From positions 67,638,625-67,702,624 of the forward strand of contig NC_079134.1 in assembly GCF_945859705.1 (NCBI RefSeq): a stretch of 64,000 bases of DNA, read 5' to 3'. Below the pieces are notes generated by a model. It was not told where the DNA came from. It saw only the letters and a list, made by a program, of their open reading frames with translations, and searched no databases. Every line of letters begins with the position of its first letter. Positions within the stretch are counted from its first letter, which is position 1. Positions 54,370 to 63,847 of this stretch are shown one piece after another. The DNA comes from Episyrphus balteatus. Taxonomy: Eukaryota > Arthropoda > Insecta > Diptera > Syrphidae. Made by a program: the position numbers and the translations under genes.

Positions 54370-55311
54370 CACTGTGCAAGTTTTTTGAAAAATTTTTTTG
54401 AGACAGGTGCGCGATTAACTGTTTCGCCCTATTTCGGACCCGAGAAATCGATTGGCGTCATTAGTTTTTCGATTTATCGGTACGACTTCGAACAAAATTT
54501 TTTTTGAAAGATTTTTAATTATTTTGAGAATTTTTCACTTTTTTTCGTAATTTTTCAACCAAAAACAATATTTATATTGCTAATAATTCTGCTCAAACGT
54601 TATTTCCTACCAGTAGAAAGACATTATAAACTATTTTGAACAATTTATTTGAAAATTTAGTGATTTTTTTTAAAAAATTTAAAAAAATCGAAATTTTTTA
54701 CATTGTTTATCGTTTTTTCGCTGTTTTTGTTCTCTTTTGCACAAATACATTGCATGTTTTCCATTAAATATTAATTTAACTGTTAATTTAGTGTTGGTTA
54801 AACTTTGACAGTCTATCGATAGCATCGATAACAAAAAATATCGAGTATATCGATATTTCACAAAACTATCGATAGTTTCAATACTTCCAAATTATTTTAC
54901 CACAAGGTTACCGATATTGTCGATAGTTTTTTCTCAAAACTATCGATACAATCGATAATGGAAACTATCGATATCTACCAAACACTATGTTAATTCGTTG
55001 TTTATATCCAATGTCAAACGAAAACTTAACTTGTAGTTCAAATTGTGTTTAATTAATTTCAAAGCTATCGATAATATCGGTAGCCTTGTGGTACAATAAT
55101 TTGGAAGTATTGAAACTATCGATAGTTTTTGGTTGAAAAATTACGAAAATAAGTGAAAAATTGTCAAAATAATTGAAAATCTTTCAAAAAAAATTTTGTT
55201 CGAAGTCGTACCGATAAATCGAAAAACTAATGACGCCAATCGATTTCTCGGGTCCGAAATAGGGCGAAACAGTTATTCGCGCGCCTGTCAAGAATTTCGA
55301 CTTGCACAGTG
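54370..55311. mobile_element. Palindromic element with CACTGTGCAAG ends holding a TATCGATA cluster
   Basis: Ends CACTGTGCAAG and CTTGCACAGTG, flanked by TA. The outer arms (54370-54560 and 55130-55311) are complementary over about 180 bp; inner arms (about 54870-54925 and 55064-55128) are also complementary. No frame of interest. It separates two inverted copies of the 53829-type element. Confidence 0.8.
54812..55128. promoter_or_regulatory. Cluster of TATCGATA (DRE/BEAF-like) sites
   Basis: The exact 8-bp palindrome TATCGATA occurs seven times within about 320 bp, and further CGATA half-sites occur (CATCGATA, GTCGATA, AATCGATA, CCGATA). In Drosophila TATCGATA is bound by DREF and CGATA by the boundary factor BEAF-32. 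Here the sites lie in the centre of a transposon, not next to any gene I can see. Confidence 0.7.
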
Positions 55312-55600
55312 TAATCATTCTGTGAGGCGCGTACTATTACACGATGCCTCTTGAGTCAAAGACTCAAATTTGACATTTCTTTTTTGATTTCAGTATTATT
55401 GTTGTTGTATTGCACCAAGAAGCAAAAAGAAATGAAAGGGAATGTTGAAAAAAGAAATAGTGGAAAAAGAAACGTCAAAAAAGAGTCTGTAAATTTTGGC
55501 CCACGACCTTCCGGTCGGATAATTTTTTGTTTTATCTTCTTTCTCTTTTGCACTCATTGGTTTTGAAAAGAGGCGCGCCTCTTGAGGCTTCATGTAATAG
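55312..55600. mobile_element. Inverted-repeat element of the 53829 family, copy 2 (opposite orientation)
   Basis: Complementary to 53829-54123 over about 290 bp, ending CTTGAGGCTTCATGTAATAGCT. With copy 1 it forms a second level of palindrome around the CACTGTGCAAG element. Confidence 0.7.
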
Positions 55601-57168
55601 CTGACAAAGCATTTCTTTCAAAAAAAAATTTCTGGAACTAGAAATTTGTATTCAAAGTTGAAAAATTATAAAAGTGATGTAAATACAAGTATTTTTTAAA
55701 TGGTGTAAAATCAGTTAAATTTTGACTTTTCATAAAAAATTTTTTTGTAAATATATTAAAATAAACAGTTTAACAATATCAGTTACAAGTTTAGCGAAAA
55801 AAATTTTTTTCGATTTTTCATTTTAAGAATACTTATAATTTTCCGGAATTTTGAGTTCAATAATTGTTTTAACTACTTCATCTGTTTGCCTCTGTGGGCG
55901 GACTCATATCATATGATAGTGTTGAATCTCAGCAACATTTGGCACCAAAAATCTCATCCTAGTTCGTCCTAATAAACTTTTTAGAGCAATTTGAAGCTAA
56001 GCAAATGTGAAAAACGTATTTTCTAAAAAAGTGGAAAGATTTTTTTAAAAATCATATGTTTTAATATGTATTTTGATCCGATGAATTCAAATCTGACGTT
56101 AGTTTGAAAATACCTACATAGTAAAAAAAATCGAAAAATACATAAAAAATGCACGGTTTTCAACGTTTTGTGCAATTTATTTAAAATATTCTGGGGTTTA
56201 CGAATATTAGATTTACAGCCGTTTGCTGAATCGAAACTTAAGCATTTATGTTCTAAATAAACTCTTATGTGGTAGTTTACGCAGAGGAAAAAGTAGAGAG
56301 TAGGAGCTTATGTTCAACTTAAATTATTTAAGTTTCGTTTCAGCAAATGACCCTCAGAGCACAAAAAAACTTAAATAAAGATATGACTAAAATTAAAACC
56401 TACACAATAATTAAGCTTGCAAGAAAATCTTATTTTGGTTCCATAGCTTTTAATAATCTTGCCTGAAAATTTCATTAAAATCGGTTCAGTGGTTAAGTTT
56501 TGAGTTGAGTGGTTGAGTTTTTTTCAGTTCCCCATACAAAGTGAATAACGGTTTCTATTAGAACTATTTTCCTTCTTAAAGACCTGTTTAAATATTTTCG
56601 ATATCTTTTTTATTTCCCGAGATATCTTAAAATGTAGGAAGTGGGTTCGGCTTCATATATCATAAAGGAGATAATGACGGTATAATTTATATGGTAGATA
56701 TACCATGCCAAACAACTCAAGATATCTCAGGCAGTAAAAAAGATATCGAAAAGATTTAAACAGGTCTTGAAAGAAGGAAATCAGTTATTATATATGTTCA
56801 GACAATTTTACTTATATAAAAGAATAAGGTCCGAAATAGTCAAGAAAAAACTTTTTTTTGCATTTTCTAACGGTAATATTTCAAGAACAGGAACTGATTA
56901 ATTTTTTATGACTTCGGATTTGAGTTCAAAACATCGAAAACCTTCAGAAAAATATGTTTTGGTTACTGCAATTCACGTTGTCCTCGTTAAATTTCATACA
57001 ATAGTACTAGATTTTTCCCTTTAGTGGGTGGGGCAGTGGGCGGAAATTAGTGGAGTTGATTAATCTTCTTATTTCCTATTATTCCTGAAAATTTCATCAA
57101 AAACGGTTTAGTAGTTTAGATTTTACGGAGTTTTTTCCACTCCACCATACAAGGTTCCCCACTGTGCG
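55601..57168. other. Non-coding stretch with two small inverted repeats
   Basis: No gene seen. A 138-bp inverted repeat at 56217-56354 (GTTTGCTGAATCGAAACTTAA against its complement in AAGTTTCGTTTCAGCAAATG) looks like a small MITE. A second one at 56567-56780 has 63-nt arms around CGATATCTTTT. Confidence 0.55.
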
Positions 57169-57347
57169 GCATCTGGTGGACAGCGCCTAAAACCCAAAAG
57201 TGATATAGATTATTTTCCGATTTGCCGTTCAATGTAGTTTCCATAAGAAAAAAACCAAAAAATACCTCGAAAAACATTTATTTTAAGAATTGATTTTATG
57301 TGAACGAGTATCAATGTTATGATTGTAATATGTGTTTATATCTAAAT

Positions 57348-58066
57348 CAGTGCCTACGTTCTATAACTCAGTCGAGAACTTCTCGCATCGAAAAATTTTG
57401 AAACAAAAATTCCAAAGGTTTCTCTATTTGGAAAAATAACCTGTGTCTGTATCTCGATGTGAGAAGTAAGTTTTTTATTCCATTGGAATATATTGGAAAC
57501 TGTCAAAAAAAGGAAAATATTTTTACCTTTGGCCATAAAAGGTCATATGGACATAGTTTTACATTAAATATCCCAAGGCTCGATAGTCCGAAGGAAGAGC
57601 ATTCGGTTGGCGAGTGGAGGGTACCGAGTTCAAGTCACGGTTAAGACATGAAGATTTTTCATTTTTTTTTTCTTTAATATTCTTTTTTTTTATTTTGAAA
57701 ATTTAAGGGACACAAAAATAAATTAATGTGAACACATTTTTAGTAGTAACATCTCACATTTAATGCAAGATTATCAATTTTTTTTCAAATACCTTACTTT
57801 CTCGCATCCTTTTTGCTTGTGAGAAATTTTGGCAGTTCAATCGAGAAATTTTCTCGATTATTTTCTTACAGACACAGTTTTATTCACATTTTTACAGTCT
57901 ATCAAGCATTTTCATTCAGAAATGTTTCAAGGCGAGAAAATTTTGTTTATAGAAACAAACGAATGTGAGAAAATGATTTTTGTGTCGATTCACATTATTT
58001 TTGTTCCGATTTGCGTGTTTCATTCGAGAAATTTCTCGATGCGAGAGTTACAGAACGTAGGCACAG
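57348..58066. mobile_element. MITE with CAGTGCCTACGTTCT ends, copy 1
   Basis: The ends CAGTGCCTACGTTCTATAAC and GTTACAGAACGTAGGCAC(A)G are complementary and continue with ...CGAGAACTTCTCGCATCGA/TCGATGCGAGAG. It is 719 bp long, with a tRNA-like segment at 57577-57648 and no real ORF. Copy 2 is at 60472-61196. Confidence 0.88.
57577..57648 (+). other. tRNA-like sequence inside MITE copy 1
   Basis: GGCTCGATAGTCCGAAGG (A-box-like) and GAGTTCAAGTCAC (B-box-like) are spaced as in a tRNA. Stems are degenerate. The matching piece in copy 2 is 60709-60780. Confidence 0.45.
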
Positions 58067-58936
58067 GTTAAAAATATACCAAAAAGTATAATAATACCTG
58101 TGTAGTTTATCTTCAAAAAGTGTAAGCTAATTGCCTAAAAACAACAAAAAATATTATAAAAATTATTAAATTTTTCTGTTATTTGTTTTGCTTTTTCACA
58201 AATAATAATAGGTAAGAATTTTTTTAAATTTCAAATAGCTTTCCACGCCATCTACAGGGTTCAACCCATAGAATCCGTTCCGTCGAAGTTTTCAACTGAC
58301 AGCTCGATAAAATACACGCATTCTTATGGAAAGCAACCCATAAGCGAAGGATCGAACGGAGACCGACGCACAGTGTGGGATTTCGCGAATTTAGCGGAAT
58401 TTAATTCGAAAAATGACTTGTCTTGTTTGATGCCACAACCGGTTTTTCTTAAAGCTAATAGATTGTAAAAAGTGATAACAAAAGCATTGATAGGTGGGGA
58501 TCATGTAAACAAAAAAAAAAATAGCTTCGAAGTTGCAGTTGCCGATTTTTTGTCTGCTTATTTTGTGAAAGAGATTACTTTGCTCTTCATTTTTTCTCGT
58601 GCGTTTGGTGTGTGTTTTAATAAAAGTTTTATTTTTTTTATATTTTCTAGATATCAAGGTATAATTATGTGAGTAATTTTTTATTTCACAGGGTGTTTTA
58701 CTTTTTTGTTTTGGTGATTGAAGTTAAAAAAATGAGTTTTTTTTTTCGATTTTTGTACCTTTGTTAGAGCAGAACTTTAGTTATCCCGCGTTATTCCGCT
58801 TAGATACAATCAGCCGTATTTATTAGATTTGCTTAAATTGGTTCTCAAAGGTTGTTTAGTTAAGCTTGCTTAAATATTTAGGCAGCCTTTAAGCAACGTT
58901 AATTAAATTTGGATTTATAATCTTTTTTTCTTTGAT
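58067..58936. other. Non-coding stretch upstream of the Myb-like repeats
   Basis: No gene seen. A possible hAT/Transib-like word CGCACAGTGTGGGA is at 58369. CAACCCATAGAATCC and GCAACCCATAAGCG are short direct similarities at 58262 and 58336. It may contain the promoter of the Myb-like gene. Confidence 0.35.
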
Positions 58937-59523
58937 GCTTAACTAAACACGGGAAATGTCAAAAAACGTAAGCGAATTACAAATCTAGTACAAAAAAATA
59001 CCTTTACATTGCACTTTTTGACATTTGCAACAAATATAATTCAAAATTTGTTTTCAAAGAAAAAAAGCTTTGGAATCTAAACGAAAAAGATCTGAAAATT
59101 GGGACTCTTCCGACAAGGTAACATTGCATGTATTTAGAATTCATAAAATCAATATAATAAAGAATTATTTCCAGACTCTCCTAAAACAGCTGATAGAGGA
59201 AAAAATAGCCATAATCGAAGATAAATGTGTCGATACAAACACTTCCAAAAAGAAACGAGAAGCTTGGCAGGAAATCCTATCGTCGTAAGTATTTATAAGT
59301 CGTGAGTACACGTTTAAAATCCTTATTTACTTTTCTTTCTTAATTTTAGTTTCAATAAATGTAGCTCCAGCGTTCGGGATGTTGCACAAATCCAATGCCA
59401 ATGGCGCAACACCAAAATGCAGGCAAAAAAGAGATGCTCCAATTATAAGCGAGAGAGAGGGGCAACAGGAGGTGGTCCCCCTCCTGCACCACCAGATCAT
59501 GAGGATGACCATTTAATGTCTTT
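58937..59523 (+). pseudogene. Myb/SANT-like gene, first tandem copy, start lost and truncated
   Basis: It repeats 59575-60162 with a few differences. The start codon is TTG instead of ATG (59070). The three exons and both introns are present as in the second copy, but the sequence ends after the codons for HLMS at 59523 and continues with a third copy of the upstream block CCTTTACATTGCACTTTTTG. It is a tandem duplicate of the 5' half of the gene. Confidence 0.8.
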
Positions 59524-59708
59524 ACCTTTACATTGCACTTTTTGACATTTGCAACAAATATAATTCAAAAATTTGCTTAACTAAACACGGGAAATGTCAA
59601 AAAACGTAAGCGAATTACAAATCTAGTACAAAAAAATACCTTTACATTGCACTTTTTGACATTTGCAACAAATATAATTCAAAAATTTGTTTTCAAAGAA
59701 AAAAAGCT

Positions 59709-60460
59709 ATGGAATCTAAACGAAAAAGATCTGAAAATTGGGACTCTTCCGACAAGGTAACATTGCATGTATTTAGAATTCATAAAATCAATATAATAAA
59801 GAATTATTTCCAGACTCTCCTAAAACAGCTGATAGAGGAAAAAATAGCCATAATCGAAGATAAATGTGTCGATACAAACACTTCCAAGAAGAAACGAGAA
59901 GCTTGGCAGGAAATCCTATCGTCGTAAGTATTTATAAGTCGTGAGTACACGTTTAAAATCCTTATTTACTTTTCTTTCTTAATTTTAGTTTCAATAAATG
60001 TAGCTCCAGCGTTCGGGATGTTGCACAAATCCAATGCCAATGGCGCAACACCAAAATGCAGGCAAAAAAGAGATGCTCCAATTATAAGCGAGAGAGAGGG
60101 GCAACAGGAGGTGGTCCCCCTCCTGCACCACCAGATCATGAGGATGACCATTTAATGTCTTTGATCCCCGATGAATTTGCAGTGGATCACAATAATTTTG
60201 ATTGCGATGGGAAAGAAAACAACGATAGTTTTGCTGAAATCGCTGAGGATATTGAATTTATCCTCGAAGACATCAACGAAATAAATCCTGCAGATAAACC
60301 AAAGGCACCAGAGATACAAACGGTACACAATAACATTTTTGAAATTAAAAATATTATAATATACTTTTTGCAGAAAAATTCTTCGGACGGAATCAAGACT
60401 TCCACAAAGTTTAAAAGAACAAGGAGCAAAAAAACCGAAAACTCAATGGTACATTTCTAA
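59709..60460 (+). CDS. Myb/SANT-like DNA-binding protein (spliced)
   Basis: Exon 1 59709-59756, intron GT-AG to 59813, exon 2 59814-59923, intron (GTAAGT...TTTTAG) to 59988, exon 3 from 59989; splice signals are canonical and phases agree. The first about 85 residues form a Myb_DNA-bind_5-type trihelix with the three expected tryptophans: SENWDSSDKT, KKREAWQEILSSFN and QCQWRNTKMQAKKRC. A proline stretch GGGPPPAPPDHEDD and an acidic tail (EIAEDIEFILEDIN) follow. A possible third intron of 51 bp (GTACAC...TTGCAG, 60323-60373) is in frame and may or may not be removed. Such proteins bind DNA and are the partner protein of PIF/Harbinger transposases or host genes derived from them (NAIF1-like). 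The 3' end of the gene is interrupted by MITE copy 2 at 60472. Confidence 0.8.
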
Positions 60461-60471
60461 TTTTAAAATAT

Positions 60472-61196
60472 ACAGTGCCCACGTTCTGTAACTTAGTCGA
60501 GAACTTCTCGCATCGAAAAATTGTGAAACAAAAATTCCATACGTTTCTCTATTTGGAAAAATAACCTGTGTCTGTATCTCGATGTGAGAATCAACCCTAT
60601 AAATTTTTTATTCCATTGGAATTATTGGAAACTGTCAAAAAAAGGGAAAATATTTTTACATTTGGCCATCAAATGTTATATAAACATAGTTTTACCAAAA
60701 TATCCCAAGGCTCGGTAGTCCGTAGGTATAGCAGTCGGTCACCGAGTGGAGGGTACCGAGTTCAAGTCACGGTTGGGTCATGAAATTTCTTCTTTTTTTT
60801 TTCTTTAATATTCTTTTTTTTATTTTAAAAATTTAAATGATACAAAAATTAATAACCGTGAACACTTTTTCAGAAGTAACATCTCAGATTTAATGCAAGA
60901 TTATCAAATTTTTTTCAAATATCTTACTTTCTCGCATCCTTTTTGCTTGTGAGTAATTTTGGCAGTTCAATCGAGAAATTATCTCGATAATTTTCTTACA
61001 GACACAGTTTTATTCACATTTTTCCAGTCTGTCAAGCATTTTCATTCAGAAATGTTTCAAGGCGAGAAAATTTTGCTTATAGAAACAAACGAATGTGAGA
61101 AAATGATTTTTGTGTCGATTCACATTATTTTTGTTCCGATTTGCGTGTTTCATGCGAGTAATTTCTCGATGCGAGAGTTACAGAACGTAGGCACTG
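60472..61196. mobile_element. MITE with CAGTGCCTACGTTCT ends, copy 2
   Basis: CAGTGCCCACGTTCTGTAAC and GTTACAGAACGTAGGCACTG are complementary; 725 bp. It matches copy 1 closely all along. It lies just behind the last Myb-like exon. Confidence 0.88.
60709..60780 (+). other. tRNA-like sequence inside MITE copy 2
   Basis: GGCTCGGTAGTCCGTAGG and GAGTTCAAGTCAC correspond to A and B boxes, as in copy 1. A possible pol III promoter; the cloverleaf is poor. Confidence 0.45.
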
Positions 61197-61214
61197 AGCT
61201 TACACGAAATTGAT

Positions 61215-61530
61215 TCGAATTTCCAAGCGGACACATTTATATACATGAAAGCTTAACCACCGAAATCGAGAACTTCTTCGCAATGCAATTGAAATGAAAA
61301 GAAAACACCATCTATTCTCTGCTTTTACCGCCAGTGGCCTTGTATATGTTACAATTCACAAAAATGAACCACCTGTATGCTTTAGAAGCTTAAAAGAACT
61401 ATACGAAATAAACTCTGCACACTCAAACAACAACAACAATAACATTAACTCTGACCTTCAATCATCGCAGCTTATTATGCAGGAACATGATAATAGCCCT
61501 GTTCCATTGGAGGTGGTTGTTTACTACTAG
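61215..61530 (+). pseudogene. FP/L1-RBD-like C-terminal domain fragment
   Basis: One frame reads SGHIYIHESLT up to about 61256; a one-base shift then continues as HRNRELLRNAIEMKRKHHLF, AFTASGLVYVTIHKNEPP and VCFRSLKELYEINS. The order E-SLT, NR-LL--A, K, F, G-VYV, P, SL-EL is that of the C-terminal FP/ORF1-type nucleic-acid-binding domain found in baculovirus FP proteins and in ORF1 of several retroelements. An asparagine run and 40 unrelated residues follow before the stop. The upstream coiled-coil part is absent. It is not clear whether this was an exon of the preceding gene or a separate element. Confidence 0.55.
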
Positions 61531-61677
61531 TAGATGTTTTGGTTAATCTAGTACTATCATCTACTCATGCTCTTCTTCCCGAGTAGATACGATTTGTATT
61601 GAATTCGTTGAAAGTGCGTTCCATTGAAAATTGCTAGTTAACTACTTGTAGTACTTTGCAACCTCCCAAAGGAACAA
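61499..61677. mobile_element. Short inverted-repeat element, TGTTCC(A/T)TTGG(A/G)AGG ends
   Basis: The left end CTGTTCCATTGGAGGTGG and the right end CAACCTCCCAAAGGAACA face each other, with TACTACTAGTAG and CTACTTGTAGTA next to them; 179 bp, non-coding. Confidence 0.6.
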
Positions 61678-62076
61678 GGCTAATGATAACACATAAAAAC
61701 AAAAACTATGACTATGCTAATTTCTTATGTTTGTACTTCATAATATTTTGATACTATTTTTATTACTTTTTTCATTAATATTTTTTTCTTTTGTATTTAA
61801 TATTTATATTTTCAAATTAACCAATTTATTTATTTATAATTTTTCTCATTTTATTGATTACAATGCTTTTTCATTTGTTAACTTTTCTTCTTTTTCAATT
61901 TTCTCTTATTCTTTCATTTATTTCCTACAATTTATTCTTTTTTTCCCATATCAAAAGTGCCTTCTTACAACATTATCATCTGCTGGTTATCTGAATTTAA
62001 ATAATGTCAATGTTTCATAATGCAATACATGGCAATTCTGGCTGCAATTCTGCACACTTAGTGATGAATTGTCTAT
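61678..62076. other. T-rich non-coding stretch
   Basis: No gene; the 97-codon frame at 61727 is a low-complexity F/S/L translation of T-rich DNA. Confidence 0.5.
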
Positions 62077-62312
62077 CTAAAGGCTTAACTACATACACCA
62101 CTTTTTGAAAAAGTACAAAAGTGAAAAGATTTTTTTCTGGCTATCGCAATTGTTTTGTGATAAAGAGTATACAAATTATATTTTAGACCAAAAAATAAGC
62201 TTTCTGCATCATTTGTTTTAATTTTTCATCCCGAAAAACTATACAAAAATGAGTTTGAAAATGTTCACTTTTGTACTTTTTCACTTTTTGAGCCAATGTA
62301 GTTAAGGCTTAA
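62077..62312. mobile_element. MITE with AAGGCTTAACTACAT ends
   Basis: AAGGCTTAACTACATACACC and its counterpart ATGTAGTTAAGGCTTAA are inverted, and AAGTACAAAAGTGAA is mirrored further in; 236 bp, non-coding. Confidence 0.8.
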
Positions 62313-62578
62313 CCCTTCAAGCAAACAAGTCCGACCTCGGTCCGAATCCGCTCCACCTCAGGCGGAGCTGAGTCCGACTTCGGCTCAGAAACGGGTCCGA
62401 AGGCAGCTCAAATTAGTATGGAAATTATAATCACCGCGAGGTCGATTGCATATGTATTGGTGTGGTGAAAGTCTCCACTCCAAGAAAACGGAGCCGAAGT
62501 CGTATCCGAGTCTGAGCTGCGAAAACCTACCAGAAAAGGGAACAAAAACAGAAATGACGCATTTGCGTCATTTTTTTT
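62313..62578. other. GC- and CpG-richer stretch with TCCGA words
   Basis: No gene seen. TCCGA/TCGGA words recur (GTCCGACCTCGG, GAGTCCGACTTCGGCTC, GGGTCCGA, CGTATCCGAG) with local dyad symmetry. It ends with an exact dyad AAATGACGCA/TGCGTCATTT at 62552-62573, an ATF/CREB-like word pair. It may be a remnant of a GC-rich element. Confidence 0.4.
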
Positions 62579-62705
62579 TTCTTATGAATACTACATTGAA
62601 CGGCAAACCGGAAAATAATCTATATCACTTTGAGGTTTTGGGTGCTGTCCACCTGGTGCCGTGATGCCAAGTGTCAATACAAAAAGCAGCTCCAGCGGGC
62701 TTTAT

Positions 62706-63847
62706 CCCAACTAACATTTCAGCTTCGGTTAAGGTATTACAAAAGCTACATTTCAGCTTCTTTTAAACTTTAGTAAGGTTGTTGGGCATGGAAAAAGGAG
62801 AACGTTATACAAATTTGACCCTCTATAAGGATCTTAAACGAAGCCTTACCGAAGCTTTGAGATTTGACAGATAGCTTTGGAAGAGCTTGTATAGCTCTTT
62901 AATACATGTCTTATCGAAATTAAAAAAAAAAACTACAAAAACAAAAAAGAATTCTTTTTTAACTGGTTTTAAATCATGAATTTTATCTTTTGATCTGATA
63001 TTAAATATAACATTCCATTAGTTTTTAGTATATCTATTAATAATAATTTTAAAAGTATGTAGCGTGTCTACACGGCAGTTTTTACCTTGCGTGTAAACAC
63101 ACTACATCCCTGCCTAAGTATTCAGTTCGAAATGTACATAAAATGCATACCATTTTCCTGTTTAACTGTACGTTAAGTTTGACATGCCGCCATGGCATTT
63201 CCTTTTTATTCATTCTATTCTCGATCGTGGCTTTGGCAAGTTGCCTTTTCTTTTGCACTTAAAATCTTAAACTTATTATCTTAAAACTAAAACTTAAAAC
63301 TAACTTAAGAACTAACTTATAATTTAATAAGGAATATTATATATACCATTAATTAGTTCGCGTTATTAATAATAAAAGTATTCTGCCTATAAGAGGGCAC
63401 AAAGTATATAATTTTTTACCACACCCAGGAATCGAACTTCGTATCTGCTTGGTGGTAGTCCACCACTCTACCCACTCGGCCATCCTAGTATATTCATTAA
63501 TGAAATCAAAAACTCAATTAGTTCAAATAGCAAAAAAATGTCCGAGCTAAATTATTCAATGTCAAAACCAAGCTAACCGAGCTAGATTATTTAATATCAA
63601 AACCAAAAATCAAATACAAACCTTGGTAATTTCTGTAAAGCTTCTATAAATTCATTAAACAGGCTAATAAGAAAAACAAGCTTTCTTCGTTTAAGTTTCT
63701 TTAATAGTATTTAAACAACTTATTAGAAGTTGTTATACAAGTCTGAACTTATATAAGCAGTTAAATTCTGAAGCAAGCTTAATATAAGCTGTATACAAAG
63801 TAGAACCTGCGAGATTTCAATTTATAGAAGCTGTTGTGCTAGTTGGG
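62706..63847. mobile_element. Inverted-repeat element with CCCAACTA(A/G)CA ends
   Basis: The ends CCCAACTAACATTTCAGCTT and the complement of TTCTATAGAAGCTG...TGCTAGTTGGG face each other over about 1.14 kb. AAGCTT-like and AGCTTC words recur inside. It interrupts the non-LTR tail at 63848. It contains a tRNA-like segment (63419-63487) and no coding sequence. Confidence 0.65.
63419..63487 (-). other. tRNA-like sequence (SINE-type head or tRNA pseudogene)
   Basis: On the minus strand GATGGCCGAGTGGGTAGAG is a good A box and AGTTCGATTCCTGG a good B box, 69 nt in all, with a GGTGG-ACTA-CCACC hairpin in between and a run of A after the end. Acceptor stem pairing is poor, so it is not a working tRNA. 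Confidence 0.6.

Larger units (their letters stand above)
57169..62668. mobile_element. 5.5-kb region bounded by about 90-bp inverted repeats
   Basis: 57169-57250 and 62579-62668 are complementary with few differences (AGTGATATAGATTATTTTCC and GCCGTTCAATGTAGT are shared). They could be termini of one large DNA element carrying the Myb-like gene, whose relatives accompany Harbinger transposases, or two independent copies of one MITE facing each other. No transposase frame is visible inside. Flanks show no clear duplication. Confidence 0.5.

Noticed and set aside
55356..55593. Two overlapping 65-codon minus-strand frames and one plus-strand frame
   Set aside because: They are inside an inverted-repeat element and read low-complexity K/F sequence on opposite strands.
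61727..62020. 97-codon hydrophobic frame suggesting a membrane protein
   Set aside because: T-rich DNA translates into F/L/S/I by default; no start context, no homologous copy.
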